A stretch of 64,000 nucleotides of DNA from Bacteroidota bacterium (GCA_020403265.1 JADBXZ010000014.1:186001-250000), one strand, 5' to 3'. Positions 1-10,256 are shown, counted from the stretch's first letter. Notes: generated by a model from the sequence alone, not told the origin. Numbers and translations are program-made.

Positions 1-1047
1 TAAAAAGATAACAGTAACACTTCCAACAAAGCCCCACTCCTCTCCTACCGTACAAAAAATAAAGTCAGTATCTTGCTCCGGAACAAAATCATATTTCGTT
101 TGTGTACCTTGTAAGTAACCTTTACCCAAAAATCCTCCGCTACCAATGGCAATTTTACTTTGATTCACATTATAACCCTTTCCTTTTGGATCTTCCTTCT
201 TTTGTAATAATATATCAATCCTATCTTTTTGATGAGGTTCGAGATGATTATACACAAAGTCAGTAGTGAAAACAATACCTGCACCTAATAAATAAAATAA
301 AGCAATGATGATTAAATTTTTTCTTGTGCGCGGCACAAATAAAAACGAGCTAAGAGCAATAATGCCTAAACTGATTAATAGCGTTGGCGTATTTGTTACC
401 ACCAATGCCACTATAAATAAAATAACGGCCAGCAACCCAAAAATTAAAAAATTAACTGATAGTCCTTCACGATACAAAACAATAATAAATGCCACCATTA
501 CAATAGCTAAACCGGTTTCATCTTGTAATTTTTTGATGATGAGTAAGGGCAATAAAATAAACAACAGAGCATAAAATGTGTTCTTATAATTTTTAACTAA
601 ATCTTTAAGCCTTAAACGAAACTGTTGATTAACGATAATTTGACGATTGCTTAAAAATTTAGCCAATGCCAAATTAACGGCAAACTTCATGAATTCGGCC
701 GGCTGTAATCCAAAACCTCCTACTCCAAACCACGACTTACTGCCTTTAATTTCTCGACCTAAAAACACAACCAAAATATTTGCAACGATTAACACGGCGT
801 AAAAACCATACGCAAAAACAGTGTAAAAATTGGCATCTATGATCAGAATGCTGGTGGCAATAATAAAAGCTGTTCCTATCCAAATTAATTGTTTACCATA
901 TTTTTGAGAGGTGTCAAATATGCTCTGATACTCCTCATTATAAACAGCGGCATAAATATTTAACCAGCCTAACAGCACCAATACTAAATAGGTAAATACT
1001 GTTACCAGGTCTACCCCATAAAACATGCTATTATCGTTTCTTCCCAT
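1..1047 (-). CDS. rodA: RodA, SEDS peptidoglycan polymerase (partial, 3' end outside window)
   Basis: RodA polymerises glycan strands from lipid II during cell elongation, in complex with PBP2 and the MreBCD scaffold in the inner membrane. The visible 349 codons begin at the ATG at 1047 (MGRNDNSMFYGVD) and encode many hydrophobic segments. Near the window edge lie the SEDS signatures: EDPKGKGYN, which holds the conserved extracellular aspartate, then AIGSGGFLGKG and the TDFIFCTVGEEWGF block. These identify the family. It is the last visible gene of the mreB-mreC-mreD-mrdA-rodA operon and starts 38 bases after mrdA ends, so RodA and its partner transpeptidase are coexpressed. RodA rather than FtsW is chosen because of this operon context. 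The C-terminus is not in the window. Confidence 0.95.
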   Translation of the reverse strand, partial: MGRNDNSMFYGVDLVTVFTYLVLVLLGWLNIYAAVYNEEYQSIFDTSQKYGKQLIWIGTAFIIATSILIIDANFYTVFAYGFYAVLIVANILVVFLGREIKGSKSWFGVGGFGLQPAEFMKFAVNLALAKFLSNRQIIVNQQFRLRLKDLVKNYKNTFYALLFILLPLLIIKKLQDETGLAIVMVAFIIVLYREGLSVNFLIFGLLAVILFIVALVVTNTPTLLISLGIIALSSFLFVPRTRKNLIIIALFYLLGAGIVFTTDFVYNHLEPHQKDRIDILLQKKEDPKGKGYNVNQSKIAIGSGGFLGKGYLQGTQTKYDFVPEQDTDFIFCTVGEEWGFVGSVTVIFL

Positions 1048-1085
1048 TTTTAAGTACTCTGTTCTTTTCTGAGTTCTATTTTTTA

Positions 1086-2948
1086 TTAATGACCTTCAGG
1101 TATTAAATTTTTGCCATGAATTAAATCAGCTTCTAAGATTCGTTTTTCAACATCAGGTCTTAAAGTTTTACCTCTTAAATATTTCTCTATCATTAATGTA
1201 ACAACCGGAGCAGCCCAGGTGTTACCAAAGCCGGCATTTTCAACAATACAAGCAATGGCAATTTTAGGATTATCGCGAGGAGCAAAAGCTAAAAACACGG
1301 AGTGATCTTTTCCACCCGGATTTTGAGCTGTTCCTGTTTTTCCACAAACCACAATATCTTTAAGTCGGTTAGAAAACGCCGTACCACCGGGTTCAAGAGC
1401 GCCTTGCATCCCGTCAATCACATTTTGATAAGCTTCCTGATTTTGAACACCAACATAATGTTTTGTTTTGAATTTGGAATCAATATATTTTTCATTTCCA
1501 ACACCTTTAATACAATGCGGTGTATAATAATAGCCCCGATTGGCAATAGTAGCCACTACATTTGCCATTTGATAAGGCACAAGTAGTAACTCAGCTTGTC
1601 CAATTCCTAATGAAACCACCGTATTGCTACGCCAACCATTTTCGCCAAAAACTTTGTTATAGTACTTTACAGATGGCACGTTACCCGGTTTGTCGTATGG
1701 TAAATCTGTATTTAACTTAGTTCCGGGGCCAAACGTCATTACCATGTCACGCCAGTGGTTATAACCATCAATAAACTTCGGGTATTTTTTTTGATCTACT
1801 ATTTCACGAAAAACATAACTATAATATGAGTTACAAGAGGTGGCAATACTACCAATTAAATTTTTTCCGCCACCATGCGCATGGCATTTTGGTTTACCTC
1901 CCATTGGTGGATATCCCATTGCGCATGGGAAACTTGTATTGCGATTAATCAAACCGTCATTTTGTGCAATTAAAGCGCCAATTAATTTAAAAATAGACCC
2001 AGGAGGATACATAGCGGTTAAGGCACGGTTAAATAAAGGAAGATTTAAACTATCATAATATAGTTTAGTAAAATTTTTAGAACGTTCTTTTCCTCCAACC
2101 AGTAAATTTGGGTCGTAACCCGGAGATGAAATCAAAGCCAAAATTTCACCAGTTGATGGCTCAATTGCCACACAGGCTCCTTTTTTATTTTGAAGTAATT
2201 TTTCACCATACTCCTGCAAAACTATGTCAATTGAACAATATAACGGTTTACCTGGTACAGCCAAGGTATCATACTTTCCGTCCATGTAACTACCAATGGT
2301 TTTATTATGAACATTGGTAATAGCGCATTGTACACCTTTTACTCCGCGCAGTTCTGTTTCATAACTGCGTTCAATACCACTGATACCAATGTAATCTCCC
2401 TCGTTGTAATAAGAATCTTTTTTGGCTTTTTCCTTACTAACCTCACCAACATAACCTAACAAGTGCGCTGCTATTGGTTTTGGATATTTACGAACGGCAC
2501 GTTTCTGAACAAAAAACCCTTTAAAGCGATATAAACGTTCTTGAAGAGCTGCGTACGTTTTAGCACTCATTTGTTTTTCAAAAATACTTTGTTTGCGCGG
2601 TGAATTTGGGGCTTGACATGCCTTTTTCATACGTTTTAAAAATTCTGTTTTATCAATCTCCAAAATTTCACATAAACCAACAGTATCGCAATTCTTAGCT
2701 TCTTTCGGAATAACCATTAAGTCATAACTTGCTTCATTAAAAACCAACAATTTACCGTTGCGATCATAGATAACACCTCTGACAGGGTATTCTGTTAACC
2801 TTCTGATAGCATTATTTTGTGCTTCTACTTTGTACCGATCATCAACTACCTGAATATAAAATAAACGAATGATGTAGATGATAACTACCAGCACAAAAAA
2901 ACCACCAATAACGAGTTTACGGTTTGATAATTGACTGTTACTTGGCAT
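1086..2948 (-). CDS. mrdA: Penicillin-binding protein 2 (elongation transpeptidase)
   Basis: This class B penicillin-binding protein cross-links peptidoglycan during lateral growth and is the partner of RodA. The 620 residues have one N-terminal membrane anchor (about 11-30), the PBP dimerisation domain, and a transpeptidase domain with the three expected motifs: S318-I-F-K321 (nucleophile), S371-C-N and K537-T-G. Between the first two lies C342 followed by C355-H-A-H; I infer a zinc site like the one reported near the active site of E. coli PBP2, but this is not proven by sequence. The start codon overlaps the last base of mreD, which suggests translational coupling. Length is normal for the family. 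Confidence 0.97.
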   Translation of the reverse strand: MPSNSQLSNRKLVIGGFFVLVVIIYIIRLFYIQVVDDRYKVEAQNNAIRRLTEYPVRGVIYDRNGKLLVFNEASYDLMVIPKEAKNCDTVGLCEILEIDKTEFLKRMKKACQAPNSPRKQSIFEKQMSAKTYAALQERLYRFKGFFVQKRAVRKYPKPIAAHLLGYVGEVSKEKAKKDSYYNEGDYIGISGIERSYETELRGVKGVQCAITNVHNKTIGSYMDGKYDTLAVPGKPLYCSIDIVLQEYGEKLLQNKKGACVAIEPSTGEILALISSPGYDPNLLVGGKERSKNFTKLYYDSLNLPLFNRALTAMYPPGSIFKLIGALIAQNDGLINRNTSFPCAMGYPPMGGKPKCHAHGGGKNLIGSIATSCNSYYSYVFREIVDQKKYPKFIDGYNHWRDMVMTFGPGTKLNTDLPYDKPGNVPSVKYYNKVFGENGWRSNTVVSLGIGQAELLLVPYQMANVVATIANRGYYYTPHCIKGVGNEKYIDSKFKTKHYVGVQNQEAYQNVIDGMQGALEPGGTAFSNRLKDIVVCGKTGTAQNPGGKDHSVFLAFAPRDNPKIAIACIVENAGFGNTWAAPVVTLMIEKYLRGKTLRPDVEKRILEADLIHGKNLIPEGH

Positions 2949-3463
2949 TAGCGTTTAGGTTGACGATAGATTAAAAATTGTAATAAGTAACAAAACACAA
3001 AGGTAGCAACAGAACTCAAAATTATTCTGATTAACACGTTGAAGAATTCTGAGAAACGAAACACCTCCAAATAAAAAAAGTAAAAGTGATGTATTAATAT
3101 TAAACTACCTGCATAAATAATATACCATTGCAAACCCATATCGTAAACAATTGGCTTCACTCCAGCATCATAGCCTTCTCTGGGTGAAACATATTTTAAA
3201 ATGTAGTACCTTGCAAAAGCAGTTAATAAGGCAGAGCTCGCGTGTATGCCCGAAGTTGAGTTAAATAAATCAATACTTACACCGATGATTAAACCAATCA
3301 ACAAAACTAGAATACGCGGAGTTTCGAAAGGTAAAATTAAAATTGCTAATATGTAAGGATATGGCACTATATAACTTGATAAGTACAAATTCTGAACCAC
3401 CAATACTTGAAGCAAGATGATTAATAAAATCTTAAGAAAATATTTGGCTATTTCAGTCGTCAA
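2948..3463 (-). CDS. mreD: Rod shape-determining protein MreD
   Basis: MreD is a small inner-membrane protein of the elongasome that binds MreC. The 171-residue product is almost wholly hydrophobic, with about five membrane segments and few charged loops, as expected. Sequence conservation in this family is low, so the call rests on size, hydropathy and its place between mreC and mrdA. Its start overlaps the end of mreC by 11 bases and its stop overlaps the mrdA start by one base, so the three genes are probably translated together. Confidence 0.9.
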   Translation of the reverse strand: MTTEIAKYFLKILLIILLQVLVVQNLYLSSYIVPYPYILAILILPFETPRILVLLIGLIIGVSIDLFNSTSGIHASSALLTAFARYYILKYVSPREGYDAGVKPIVYDMGLQWYIIYAGSLILIHHFYFFYLEVFRFSEFFNVLIRIILSSVATFVFCYLLQFLIYRQPKR

Positions 3464-4292
3464 TTTGCTTTTGTGTTGCAGTTTCTAAAGAATCTCGTTC
3501 CGCTTTAAATTTGTTTTTTATCACATAAACAAAATTCACAATTTTTAAATCTGTACTGAGCTTTACCTTTGCTGTGTAAAATGGTTCGTTTTGTTTTCGT
3601 TCAAACTGATCAATAAATCCAACCAAAATACCCTCAGGAAATATTCCTGAAAGCTCACTTGTAATAACTGTATCACCCTTCTTCATTTTTGCGTGCGTTG
3701 GTATATCTGTTAAATTACAATATTCATAATCTTTTCCATCCCAAATAAGCGGACCATAGCTACCATCCTTTTTTAACTGACAATTAACTCTAACATCTTT
3801 ATGTAACAAACTCATTACACTTGCAAAGTGTTCACTCACATCAGTAACGATACCCACAATACCGTTAGAACCTATAACAGCCATATCGCGCTCTATACCT
3901 TGATTTTTACCTACATTAATTGTTAAATAATTTCTTCGTTTATTAACAGATGTATTAACTACTTTAGCACTGATGTATGTGTACTGTTGTTGATACAACG
4001 TATCGTTTTTTTTATATACAGTTAATGGTATTGCAGCATAGTTTGATTTTAATAAATTTCTAAGCATTGCATTTTCAGAGGATAAAATAGAATTTTGTTG
4101 TTTCAAGGAGAAGTATTCTTTTGTGTTAGCGGTTGTTTGATAAACATTTGCAACAACTGCATTGCTTGAATTAAGCACCTTGGAGCCTTGATATCCGCTG
4201 CGATTAACCATTAAAGTAAAACAAAACACTTGCATTAACAAAAACACAACAACATAGTTGTGTTTGATGATAAACGCAAATAACTTTTTCAC
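3453..4292 (-). CDS. mreC: Rod shape-determining protein MreC
   Basis: MreC is a bitopic periplasmic scaffold protein that links MreB filaments to PBP2. The 279 residues show a short cytoplasmic head, a membrane segment at about 14-30, a coiled-coil-like stretch (about 55-85, ending SSENAMLRNLL), then the beta domain with family features such as NVGKNQGIERDMAVIGSNGIVG and the later DTVITSELSGIFPEGILVG block. It follows mreB after 21 bases and overlaps mreD by 11 bases. Length and order match the standard mreBCD operon. Confidence 0.95.
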   Translation of the reverse strand: MKKLFAFIIKHNYVVVFLLMQVFCFTLMVNRSGYQGSKVLNSSNAVVANVYQTTANTKEYFSLKQQNSILSSENAMLRNLLKSNYAAIPLTVYKKNDTLYQQQYTYISAKVVNTSVNKRRNYLTINVGKNQGIERDMAVIGSNGIVGIVTDVSEHFASVMSLLHKDVRVNCQLKKDGSYGPLIWDGKDYEYCNLTDIPTHAKMKKGDTVITSELSGIFPEGILVGFIDQFERKQNEPFYTAKVKLSTDLKIVNFVYVIKNKFKAERDSLETATQKQIDD

Positions 4293-4313
4293 TTCTTAAA
4301 TAATCTCTATAAA

Positions 4314-5336
4314 TTATCGAATCAAGAATGGGAACTTGCTTACATTTTTAAGGGCAATGCCTGTACCACGGGCCACAGCACGAAGTGGATCTTCGCATAC
4401 ATGAACAGGTAATTTTGTTTTTAAACTAATACGTTTGTCTAAACCCCTTAACAAAGAACCACCACCTGCCATGTAAATTCCTTTTCTGTAAATATCGGCA
4501 GCTAATTCAGGAGGAGTCATCTCTAATGCGTTCAAAATAGCTTCTTCAATTTTAGATATCGACTTATCTAAACAATGTGCTATTTCAACATAAGAAATAT
4601 AAACTTCTTTAGGAATACCGCTCATTAAATCTCTTCCTTGCACTGCAAAGTCAGCCGGCGGATTTTCAATTTCTGTCATTGCTGCACCAACTTCTATTTT
4701 AACACGCTCCGCACTTCGTTCACCAATTAAAATATTGTGCTGTCTACGCATGTATTCCTCAATGTTCGCATTAAAGTCATCACCTGCAATACGTATACTT
4801 TTATCACAAACAATTCCGCCCAATGCAATAACTGCAATTTCACTTGTTCCTCCACCAATATCAATAATCATATTACCCATTGGTTCTTCAACGTCAATAC
4901 CCATACCAATTGCAGCAGCCATAGGCTCATGAATCATGTAAACTTCTTTTGCACCTGCATGTTCAGCACTATCTCTAACTGCACGTTTTTCAACCTCCGT
5001 AATACCTGACGGAATACAAATTACCATTCTTAAACTTGGTTTGAAGAATTTATTTCCCGTGTTAATCATTTTGATCATCCCTTTAATCATTTCCTCAGCT
5101 GCCTGGAAATCCGCAATTACACCGTCTTTCAGAGGTCTTATCGTTTTAATGTTTTCATGAGTTTTTCCATGCATCATTTGAGCTTGTTTCCCAACAGCAA
5201 TAATTCTTTGCGTTGTTCTATCTTGCGCAACAATACTTGGTTCATCTACTACCACTTTATCGTTATGTATAATAATTGTATTTGCAGTACCTAAATCAAT
5301 TGCAATATCCTGAGTAAGAAAATCAAAAAGCGCCAT
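4314..5336 (-). CDS. mreB: Rod shape-determining protein MreB (actin-like)
   Basis: MreB forms membrane-bound actin-like filaments that orient wall synthesis. The 340 residues carry the actin-fold ATPase signatures: phosphate 1 (IAIDLGTANTIIIH, about 11-24), phosphate 2 (NMIIDIGGGTSEIAV, about 155-170) and the adenosine motif (MAGGGSLLRGLD). It is the first gene of the five-gene shape operon. A Bacteroidota-type promoter lies 33-65 bases upstream. In many relatives purH precedes mreB; here the next gene upstream is a PorP/SprF gene instead, separated by 120 bases. Confidence 0.98.
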   Translation of the reverse strand: MALFDFLTQDIAIDLGTANTIIIHNDKVVVDEPSIVAQDRTTQRIIAVGKQAQMMHGKTHENIKTIRPLKDGVIADFQAAEEMIKGMIKMINTGNKFFKPSLRMVICIPSGITEVEKRAVRDSAEHAGAKEVYMIHEPMAAAIGMGIDVEEPMGNMIIDIGGGTSEIAVIALGGIVCDKSIRIAGDDFNANIEEYMRRQHNILIGERSAERVKIEVGAAMTEIENPPADFAVQGRDLMSGIPKEVYISYVEIAHCLDKSISKIEEAILNALEMTPPELAADIYRKGIYMAGGGSLLRGLDKRISLKTKLPVHVCEDPLRAVARGTGIALKNVSKFPFLIR

Positions 5337-5368
5337 ACTTTTAGCTTAAAATAAAATTAAATAATACG

Positions 5369-5401
5369 TAAAGTTAGCAGAAAGCTAAGTATTCATGCAA
5401 A
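5369..5401 (-). promoter_or_regulatory. Promoter of the mreB operon
   Basis: On the minus strand TTTG (5401-5398) is followed after 21 bases by TAACTTTA (5376-5369). This matches the Bacteroidota -33/-7 consensus TTTG-N19-21-TAnnTTTG with one mismatch. It would give a leader of about 25-30 bases before the mreB ATG at 5336. Confidence 0.6.
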
Positions 5402-5456
5402 TAAATAAACGAAAGAATTAAATAAGTATTAACAATGCTCTTTCGGCGATAAATTT

Positions 5457-6524
5457 TTAATAAGAAGATTTTGTGTCAGAACGTCCAAGATTTTTACCAT
5501 AACCAGGAGATAAATTGTAACGTAACATCACTTCTAAACCACCAAATCTTCTGCTGGCAGGCGTTAAAGCCGATACGTTAATATCGTATGATAAACCTAA
5601 ACTATAATTATCATACTGGTATAAGGCTGACGGTATGATAGCATCTTTATAACGGTATTGTGCTCCAATTGCAAAAGCACTTGGTTTATTATTTTTAGTA
5701 AACGTTGACTGGTCATTTAAAATAAACTTAAATAATGCGCCACCAATAAACTCTCGCGATTTACCCTGAAGCATCACAAGTAACATTGGCATCACCGCAT
5801 TCTTAGAGTTAGGAATTGCTATATCAGCATTGGCATGAATATTTATGCGAGTATAAAGCTTTTCGCTAGTTTGGATAAACGAATTTTTTGGAATAGAAAA
5901 ATGATATAAACTAAAACCACCATTAAACTTATTACCATCACGCGAACTTATGAACCGATCACTTTTAGCATAGCTGTAATTTGCGCCCATCACAAAATCA
6001 TATCCGGTAATAGCACTCCTTGGGGTTGTATTCTCTCCATTTGAAAGATTTGGATTATAGCTTAATGATTCTTCATCAAACTGTGTGCCCCAACGTAAAT
6101 TATTTAAATCAATAGTTTTATAAATAAAGCCTCCTTGGAAACCAACGCCAATCTTAGAGTTTTTATTGATTTTAACGTGCTGAGAAATACCAATATTTGG
6201 ATTTAATTTTCTGAGTTTAGCATCCCCTGCCTGATCTCTGAATATATTTATAAAAACAGTAGGATAGTTTCCTTTAAGTTTTTTAAACCCTATGGTTTGC
6301 TCGTAACTAAAACCAATGGTTTGATATGCTTGCGCTACACTTCCCCATTGCGATCTAAAATTACCCATCACACGTGTGTTGTATATAGAGCCGGCTAAAG
6401 CCGGATTAATATTAGTTTGAACCTCGGCATATTGCGAGAAGTGTATGTCCTGAGCTAAGCCAAATGCACTAATTAGTAAAGCGCTAATGGTTGCCGCAAC
6501 TTTATTTTTTGATAACTTTTTCAT
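5457..6524 (-). CDS. PorP/SprF family type IX secretion outer-membrane protein
   Basis: PorP/SprF proteins are outer-membrane beta barrels that pair with type B cargo of the type IX secretion system and help deliver or anchor it at the cell surface. The 355 residues start with a signal peptide (ending about residue 24, FGLAQ), then the family opening DIHFSQYAEVQTNINPALAG, followed by alternating beta-strand sequence with PorP-type phrases such as FRSQWGSV, YEQTIGF and IGISQHVKIN, and the end SALTPASRRFGGLEVMLRYNL. It begins only 6 bases after the 1201-residue type B cargo gene, so the pair forms one transcription unit. Multiple paralogues per genome are usual, so I give no gene symbol. Confidence 0.9.
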   Translation of the reverse strand: MKKLSKNKVAATISALLISAFGLAQDIHFSQYAEVQTNINPALAGSIYNTRVMGNFRSQWGSVAQAYQTIGFSYEQTIGFKKLKGNYPTVFINIFRDQAGDAKLRKLNPNIGISQHVKINKNSKIGVGFQGGFIYKTIDLNNLRWGTQFDEESLSYNPNLSNGENTTPRSAITGYDFVMGANYSYAKSDRFISSRDGNKFNGGFSLYHFSIPKNSFIQTSEKLYTRINIHANADIAIPNSKNAVMPMLLVMLQGKSREFIGGALFKFILNDQSTFTKNNKPSAFAIGAQYRYKDAIIPSALYQYDNYSLGLSYDINVSALTPASRRFGGLEVMLRYNLSPGYGKNLGRSDTKSSY

Positions 6525-6530
6525 TTTCTT

Positions 6531-9500
6531 TTATCTAACTAGTGTAATATTTCCTTTTGAACTATAGCCTTTACCATCGAATGTTTTTCCTTCGAGTCGA
6601 TAAACAAACACATCGGTATTCATTAACTGACCTTTATAGGTTCCATCCCATCCTATTTCTCTGTCTGTGGTTTCAAACACTTTTTCGCCCCAACGGTTAA
6701 ACACCATAAAGGTTAAGGTTTGTAAACAACGTCCTTTTACGTACAAAATATCATTAACGCCATCATTATTCGGAGAGAAAGCATTTGGCACATACATCTC
6801 CCCACAATCCGTTGAAACTTCGATCTGAACAGAGTCCTCAGAAGGACATCGAGTAGCGTTATATCCTCTCACAATTAGTAATAAACTTGTTAAAGGATTT
6901 TTAACCGTAAAACTATTTCCGGTTGCCGGCGGTGGAATGTAATAATTCAAGGCACGCCATTCATACCATTTGGCGCCACTGGCTGTGTAAGTCTTGGTTG
7001 AGGCAAACTTTAAGTAGTCCATACTCTTTAACTGACCTGGCGGCACAATTGTTGTATTTGGTATATCAACTACCTTGATGAGATTGGCTACTCCTCTGGT
7101 ATAACAACTTCCTACTCCGACAGGCCATGGATTACATACTTTTAACACCACATTAAACCCGGCTTGTCCCGGTGGTGGTGGCAAATTATAACAAACTGTT
7201 GGAAACTGTGCAGTTGATGTCGAAGGCGTACCGCCTGCAAAAGTCCATGTGTAACTTTGTGGACCACCAGCCAAAGTATCGGTAAAATTTAAAAAAGTAA
7301 TACAGTCTTGTCCGGCGCATAAAGTATCATTTGCATTCGCAACACTGAAAGACACTGCTGTCATGCTTCTGCAATCTACGGCAATTACAGAAACCGTATC
7401 AATACGCTTGCAGCCTGGAATGCCATTATAACCACTTTGAACAGTATATGTTTGGATACGAGGTAAACGCCTTGGTGCACTGGCAATAATAGTATGTGTT
7501 GGCGGAGAACCACCACCAATACCCGGATTTGGGCTTAAAATTGGTGAAGAACCTGTGCCATTAGCGTATGGTGCGGTCCAGGTAAAGGTTGGCACAACAC
7601 CTGGAGGTAGAGCCGGAATAACATTATTGTTTACGGCAGATAATACAATATTAACATTCGGATCTGAGAAGGTATTACCTACAAAACAAACTGTATTAGT
7701 TGGCAGTCCATTAATAGTTGGAATAGCAATGGCTGTGAGTGGCTGCGGAAGAACTGTTACCGTGACCAAGCGAGGGAAAGAAATACAACCAACACTTGGA
7801 AAATCAACCTGGTGATTATCTCGAACTTCTACGGTATAGGTTGTTGTATTTTGAGGGTAAATAGTTACACATTTTAACAAGTTGTTAGGCATACTTGGTG
7901 GTGGTGCGTTAGCAGCCTCGTTCCAATTATAGGTGAACCCAGATGGTGGTCCTAATGCAAGTGTTCCAACGGAGGAAACACATAAACCTAAACTATCCCC
8001 CAAACACATTACAGGCTGTGGTGGTGTAACACCAATTGTGAACTGAGGAATTACAGTAACACAAATAACAGCAGAACCTGAACACACTGCAGAATTTCCA
8101 ATAACAGTATAGCAGGTTGATGTGGTTGGCCTTACAATTGGCATTGGTGAGATGCTGTTTGAAATATTAAATGGCGGAAACCAAGCATAAGTTGATGCAC
8201 CTGAAGCTTTTAATGTATCCGGTGAAGAGAAAAAAGGAAAGTTACTAACGATACAAACCGTTGGATTAGATTGAGATACATTAATGGTTAAAGGCGCTAA
8301 CGTATTTATCGTGATAGCATTAAACGAATTACAACCGATGCCATTACTTCCAATAACGGTGTAAGTTCCTGGTCCTACTGAAATACTTGGTTGTAAAATC
8401 GAATTCGTGAATGTGCTGCCTGTCCATGTAAAATTAGGTGCACCTGTTGCAGTTAATGTTGACGTGAATCCTGTACAAACTGCGGTTGCAGAAACGGCAA
8501 CTGCAACGGGAGGGGCAGCACCCACACCAACGTTGATAGTTGTTGAACCTGTACATCCGCCGCTATTACCAATTACCGTATAAGTTGTAGGTATCGTTGG
8601 ACTTGCAACCACATTAGCACCAGAAGGAGAGCTTAAACTACCACTTGGTGTCCATGTATAATTTGTAGCACCATTTGCAGTCAAAGCTACAGTCTGGCCT
8701 GGACAAACACTTGTTGCACCCGCAGCTACACCAACAGTTAATGATCCTCCAGTGCTAACTGAGACAACAGCAGATCCTGTACAAGCACCTGATGTTCCAA
8801 ATACAGTATAAGTTGTATTAACGGTTGGATTAACAACAACTGAATTACCGGTACCAACTGTATTAGAAGGGGCTGTAACCCAGGTGTATGTGGTACCTCC
8901 TGAAGCGGTTAATGTTACTGCCGCACCCGGGCAAACTAAACTTGGATTAGCACCAGCTAAGATAGTAATACCCGCTCCAATTGTAACGTTGGCTTGAGTT
9001 GTAAATGAACATCCACCCAGTGTAATAGAAACGCCATAAACGCTATTAACCGCTGGAGCAACTGTTTGAGTTTGTGAAGTACCTAACAAGCCTGGTGCGG
9101 GTGAAACAGTTACCCATTGATAATTAGCACCTGGATTTCCGGCATCTAAAGTTGCCGTACCACCTGCACAAATAGTTTGGTTAGCAATAGCAACGCTTGG
9201 CGTAGCATTAACCGTAACATTTTGAACTGCACTGTATGTTGGAATAGCGCCAACAAAACCAACAACGATAACAGAATATGTCCCTGGGGCATTATAATTT
9301 ATCGTAGCAGTAGTACCTAACGCTGTTGTATTAGAAATTACAGCTGTGCCAGGCACTGTGGACCAAGTAAAAGCAGTGGTGCCGGCAGTAGTGCCTGTTA
9401 AGGTAGCCGTTACCGTTTGATTGGTACAAGCAGTTGCGGTTGTAGTTACAGTTAATTGTGCGGCAGCACTTAGTTGGATATCATCAATAGCTACAGACGG

Positions 9501-10136
9501 ATCTGTTCCTGCTGCTGCCGTATTTTGCCATCTATACCCAATTTTTACAGTTGGATTGTTGTTACACGCCGCAGGCAAAGGGAAACTAGATGTTGTCCAA
9601 GTACCCTGAGGTAAACAACCAACTGTTGAAGACGCCAAAACACCAAGAACATTCCATATTGCACCATTATTAGAAGAAAACAAAACTTCGCAGAAATGCT
9701 GGCCCGGAGCACCGTTGGCTAAATACTTAAAATTTAAAGTGATTCCATTTTGGCCTGTGCAGTTGATGGTAGGTGATTCAGCCCTTTTATTAGTGTTAGA
9801 GGTTGGAGAAATCAAAAATGCTGCACCCGGATCTACAAATATTGGTGCAAGGTTAGAACCAATATGAAGTGTCCGGTTTGTTCCGCAACCGGTTCCGCAA
9901 GCACCAACAGCATTACCATTCTCTGTAGCGCTTACAAACCATTCATTAGCTTGAGCACCATTGGAAGGGGCGGCCGGCAAAGCAACAACCGTCCAAACTC
10001 CATTTGTTGGTGTGAAGGCAGCAGCAGTCGCCAACTGAGCTTGATTACAACCAGTACCAAATGTTTCGGACCAAAACTGCCCATAAGATTGAAAATAAAA
10101 TGAAACGGCAATAAAAACCGATAGTAGTTTCTTCAT
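6531..10136 (-). CDS. Giant T9SS type B cargo protein (gliding-associated C-terminal domain)
   Basis: This 1201-residue secreted protein has a signal peptide (MKKLLSVFIAVSFYFQSYGQ), an N-terminal jelly-roll-like domain (about 21-225; GITLNFKYLANG and VAIDDIQLS), then about eight Ig/PKD-like repeats of 75-90 residues with phrases such as TVCIVSN and TYTVIGNSG. The last 90 residues match the type B sorting domain: MYVPNAFSPNNDGVNDILYV, FMVFNRWGEKVFET, GWDGTYKG and a final SSKGNITLVR. It is exported by Sec and then by the T9SS and is probably a surface adhesin. Its PorP/SprF partner is 6 bases downstream. The exact ligand cannot be read from the sequence. Confidence 0.9.
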   Translation of the reverse strand: MKKLLSVFIAVSFYFQSYGQFWSETFGTGCNQAQLATAAAFTPTNGVWTVVALPAAPSNGAQANEWFVSATENGNAVGACGTGCGTNRTLHIGSNLAPIFVDPGAAFLISPTSNTNKRAESPTINCTGQNGITLNFKYLANGAPGQHFCEVLFSSNNGAIWNVLGVLASSTVGCLPQGTWTTSSFPLPAACNNNPTVKIGYRWQNTAAAGTDPSVAIDDIQLSAAAQLTVTTTATACTNQTVTATLTGTTAGTTAFTWSTVPGTAVISNTTALGTTATINYNAPGTYSVIVVGFVGAIPTYSAVQNVTVNATPSVAIANQTICAGGTATLDAGNPGANYQWVTVSPAPGLLGTSQTQTVAPAVNSVYGVSITLGGCSFTTQANVTIGAGITILAGANPSLVCPGAAVTLTASGGTTYTWVTAPSNTVGTGNSVVVNPTVNTTYTVFGTSGACTGSAVVSVSTGGSLTVGVAAGATSVCPGQTVALTANGATNYTWTPSGSLSSPSGANVVASPTIPTTYTVIGNSGGCTGSTTINVGVGAAPPVAVAVSATAVCTGFTSTLTATGAPNFTWTGSTFTNSILQPSISVGPGTYTVIGSNGIGCNSFNAITINTLAPLTINVSQSNPTVCIVSNFPFFSSPDTLKASGASTYAWFPPFNISNSISPMPIVRPTTSTCYTVIGNSAVCSGSAVICVTVIPQFTIGVTPPQPVMCLGDSLGLCVSSVGTLALGPPSGFTYNWNEAANAPPPSMPNNLLKCVTIYPQNTTTYTVEVRDNHQVDFPSVGCISFPRLVTVTVLPQPLTAIAIPTINGLPTNTVCFVGNTFSDPNVNIVLSAVNNNVIPALPPGVVPTFTWTAPYANGTGSSPILSPNPGIGGGSPPTHTIIASAPRRLPRIQTYTVQSGYNGIPGCKRIDTVSVIAVDCRSMTAVSFSVANANDTLCAGQDCITFLNFTDTLAGGPQSYTWTFAGGTPSTSTAQFPTVCYNLPPPPGQAGFNVVLKVCNPWPVGVGSCYTRGVANLIKVVDIPNTTIVPPGQLKSMDYLKFASTKTYTASGAKWYEWRALNYYIPPPATGNSFTVKNPLTSLLLIVRGYNATRCPSEDSVQIEVSTDCGEMYVPNAFSPNNDGVNDILYVKGRCLQTLTFMVFNRWGEKVFETTDREIGWDGTYKGQLMNTDVFVYRLEGKTFDGKGYSSKGNITLVR

Positions 10137-10256
10137 ATTGAGAAAATTAATTTAGCTAAGATACAACAAATTATTAACATATTTACTACAATTTACTCAT
10201 TAAACCTCAATATTTAATAAAAATGTATTGTTAATTTCGTAGACAGAAAATCTATT

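Noticed and set aside
305-574. Plus-strand open frame of 89 codons
   Set aside because: It lies wholly antisense to rodA, which is supported by clear SEDS motifs; the frame has no recognisable features.
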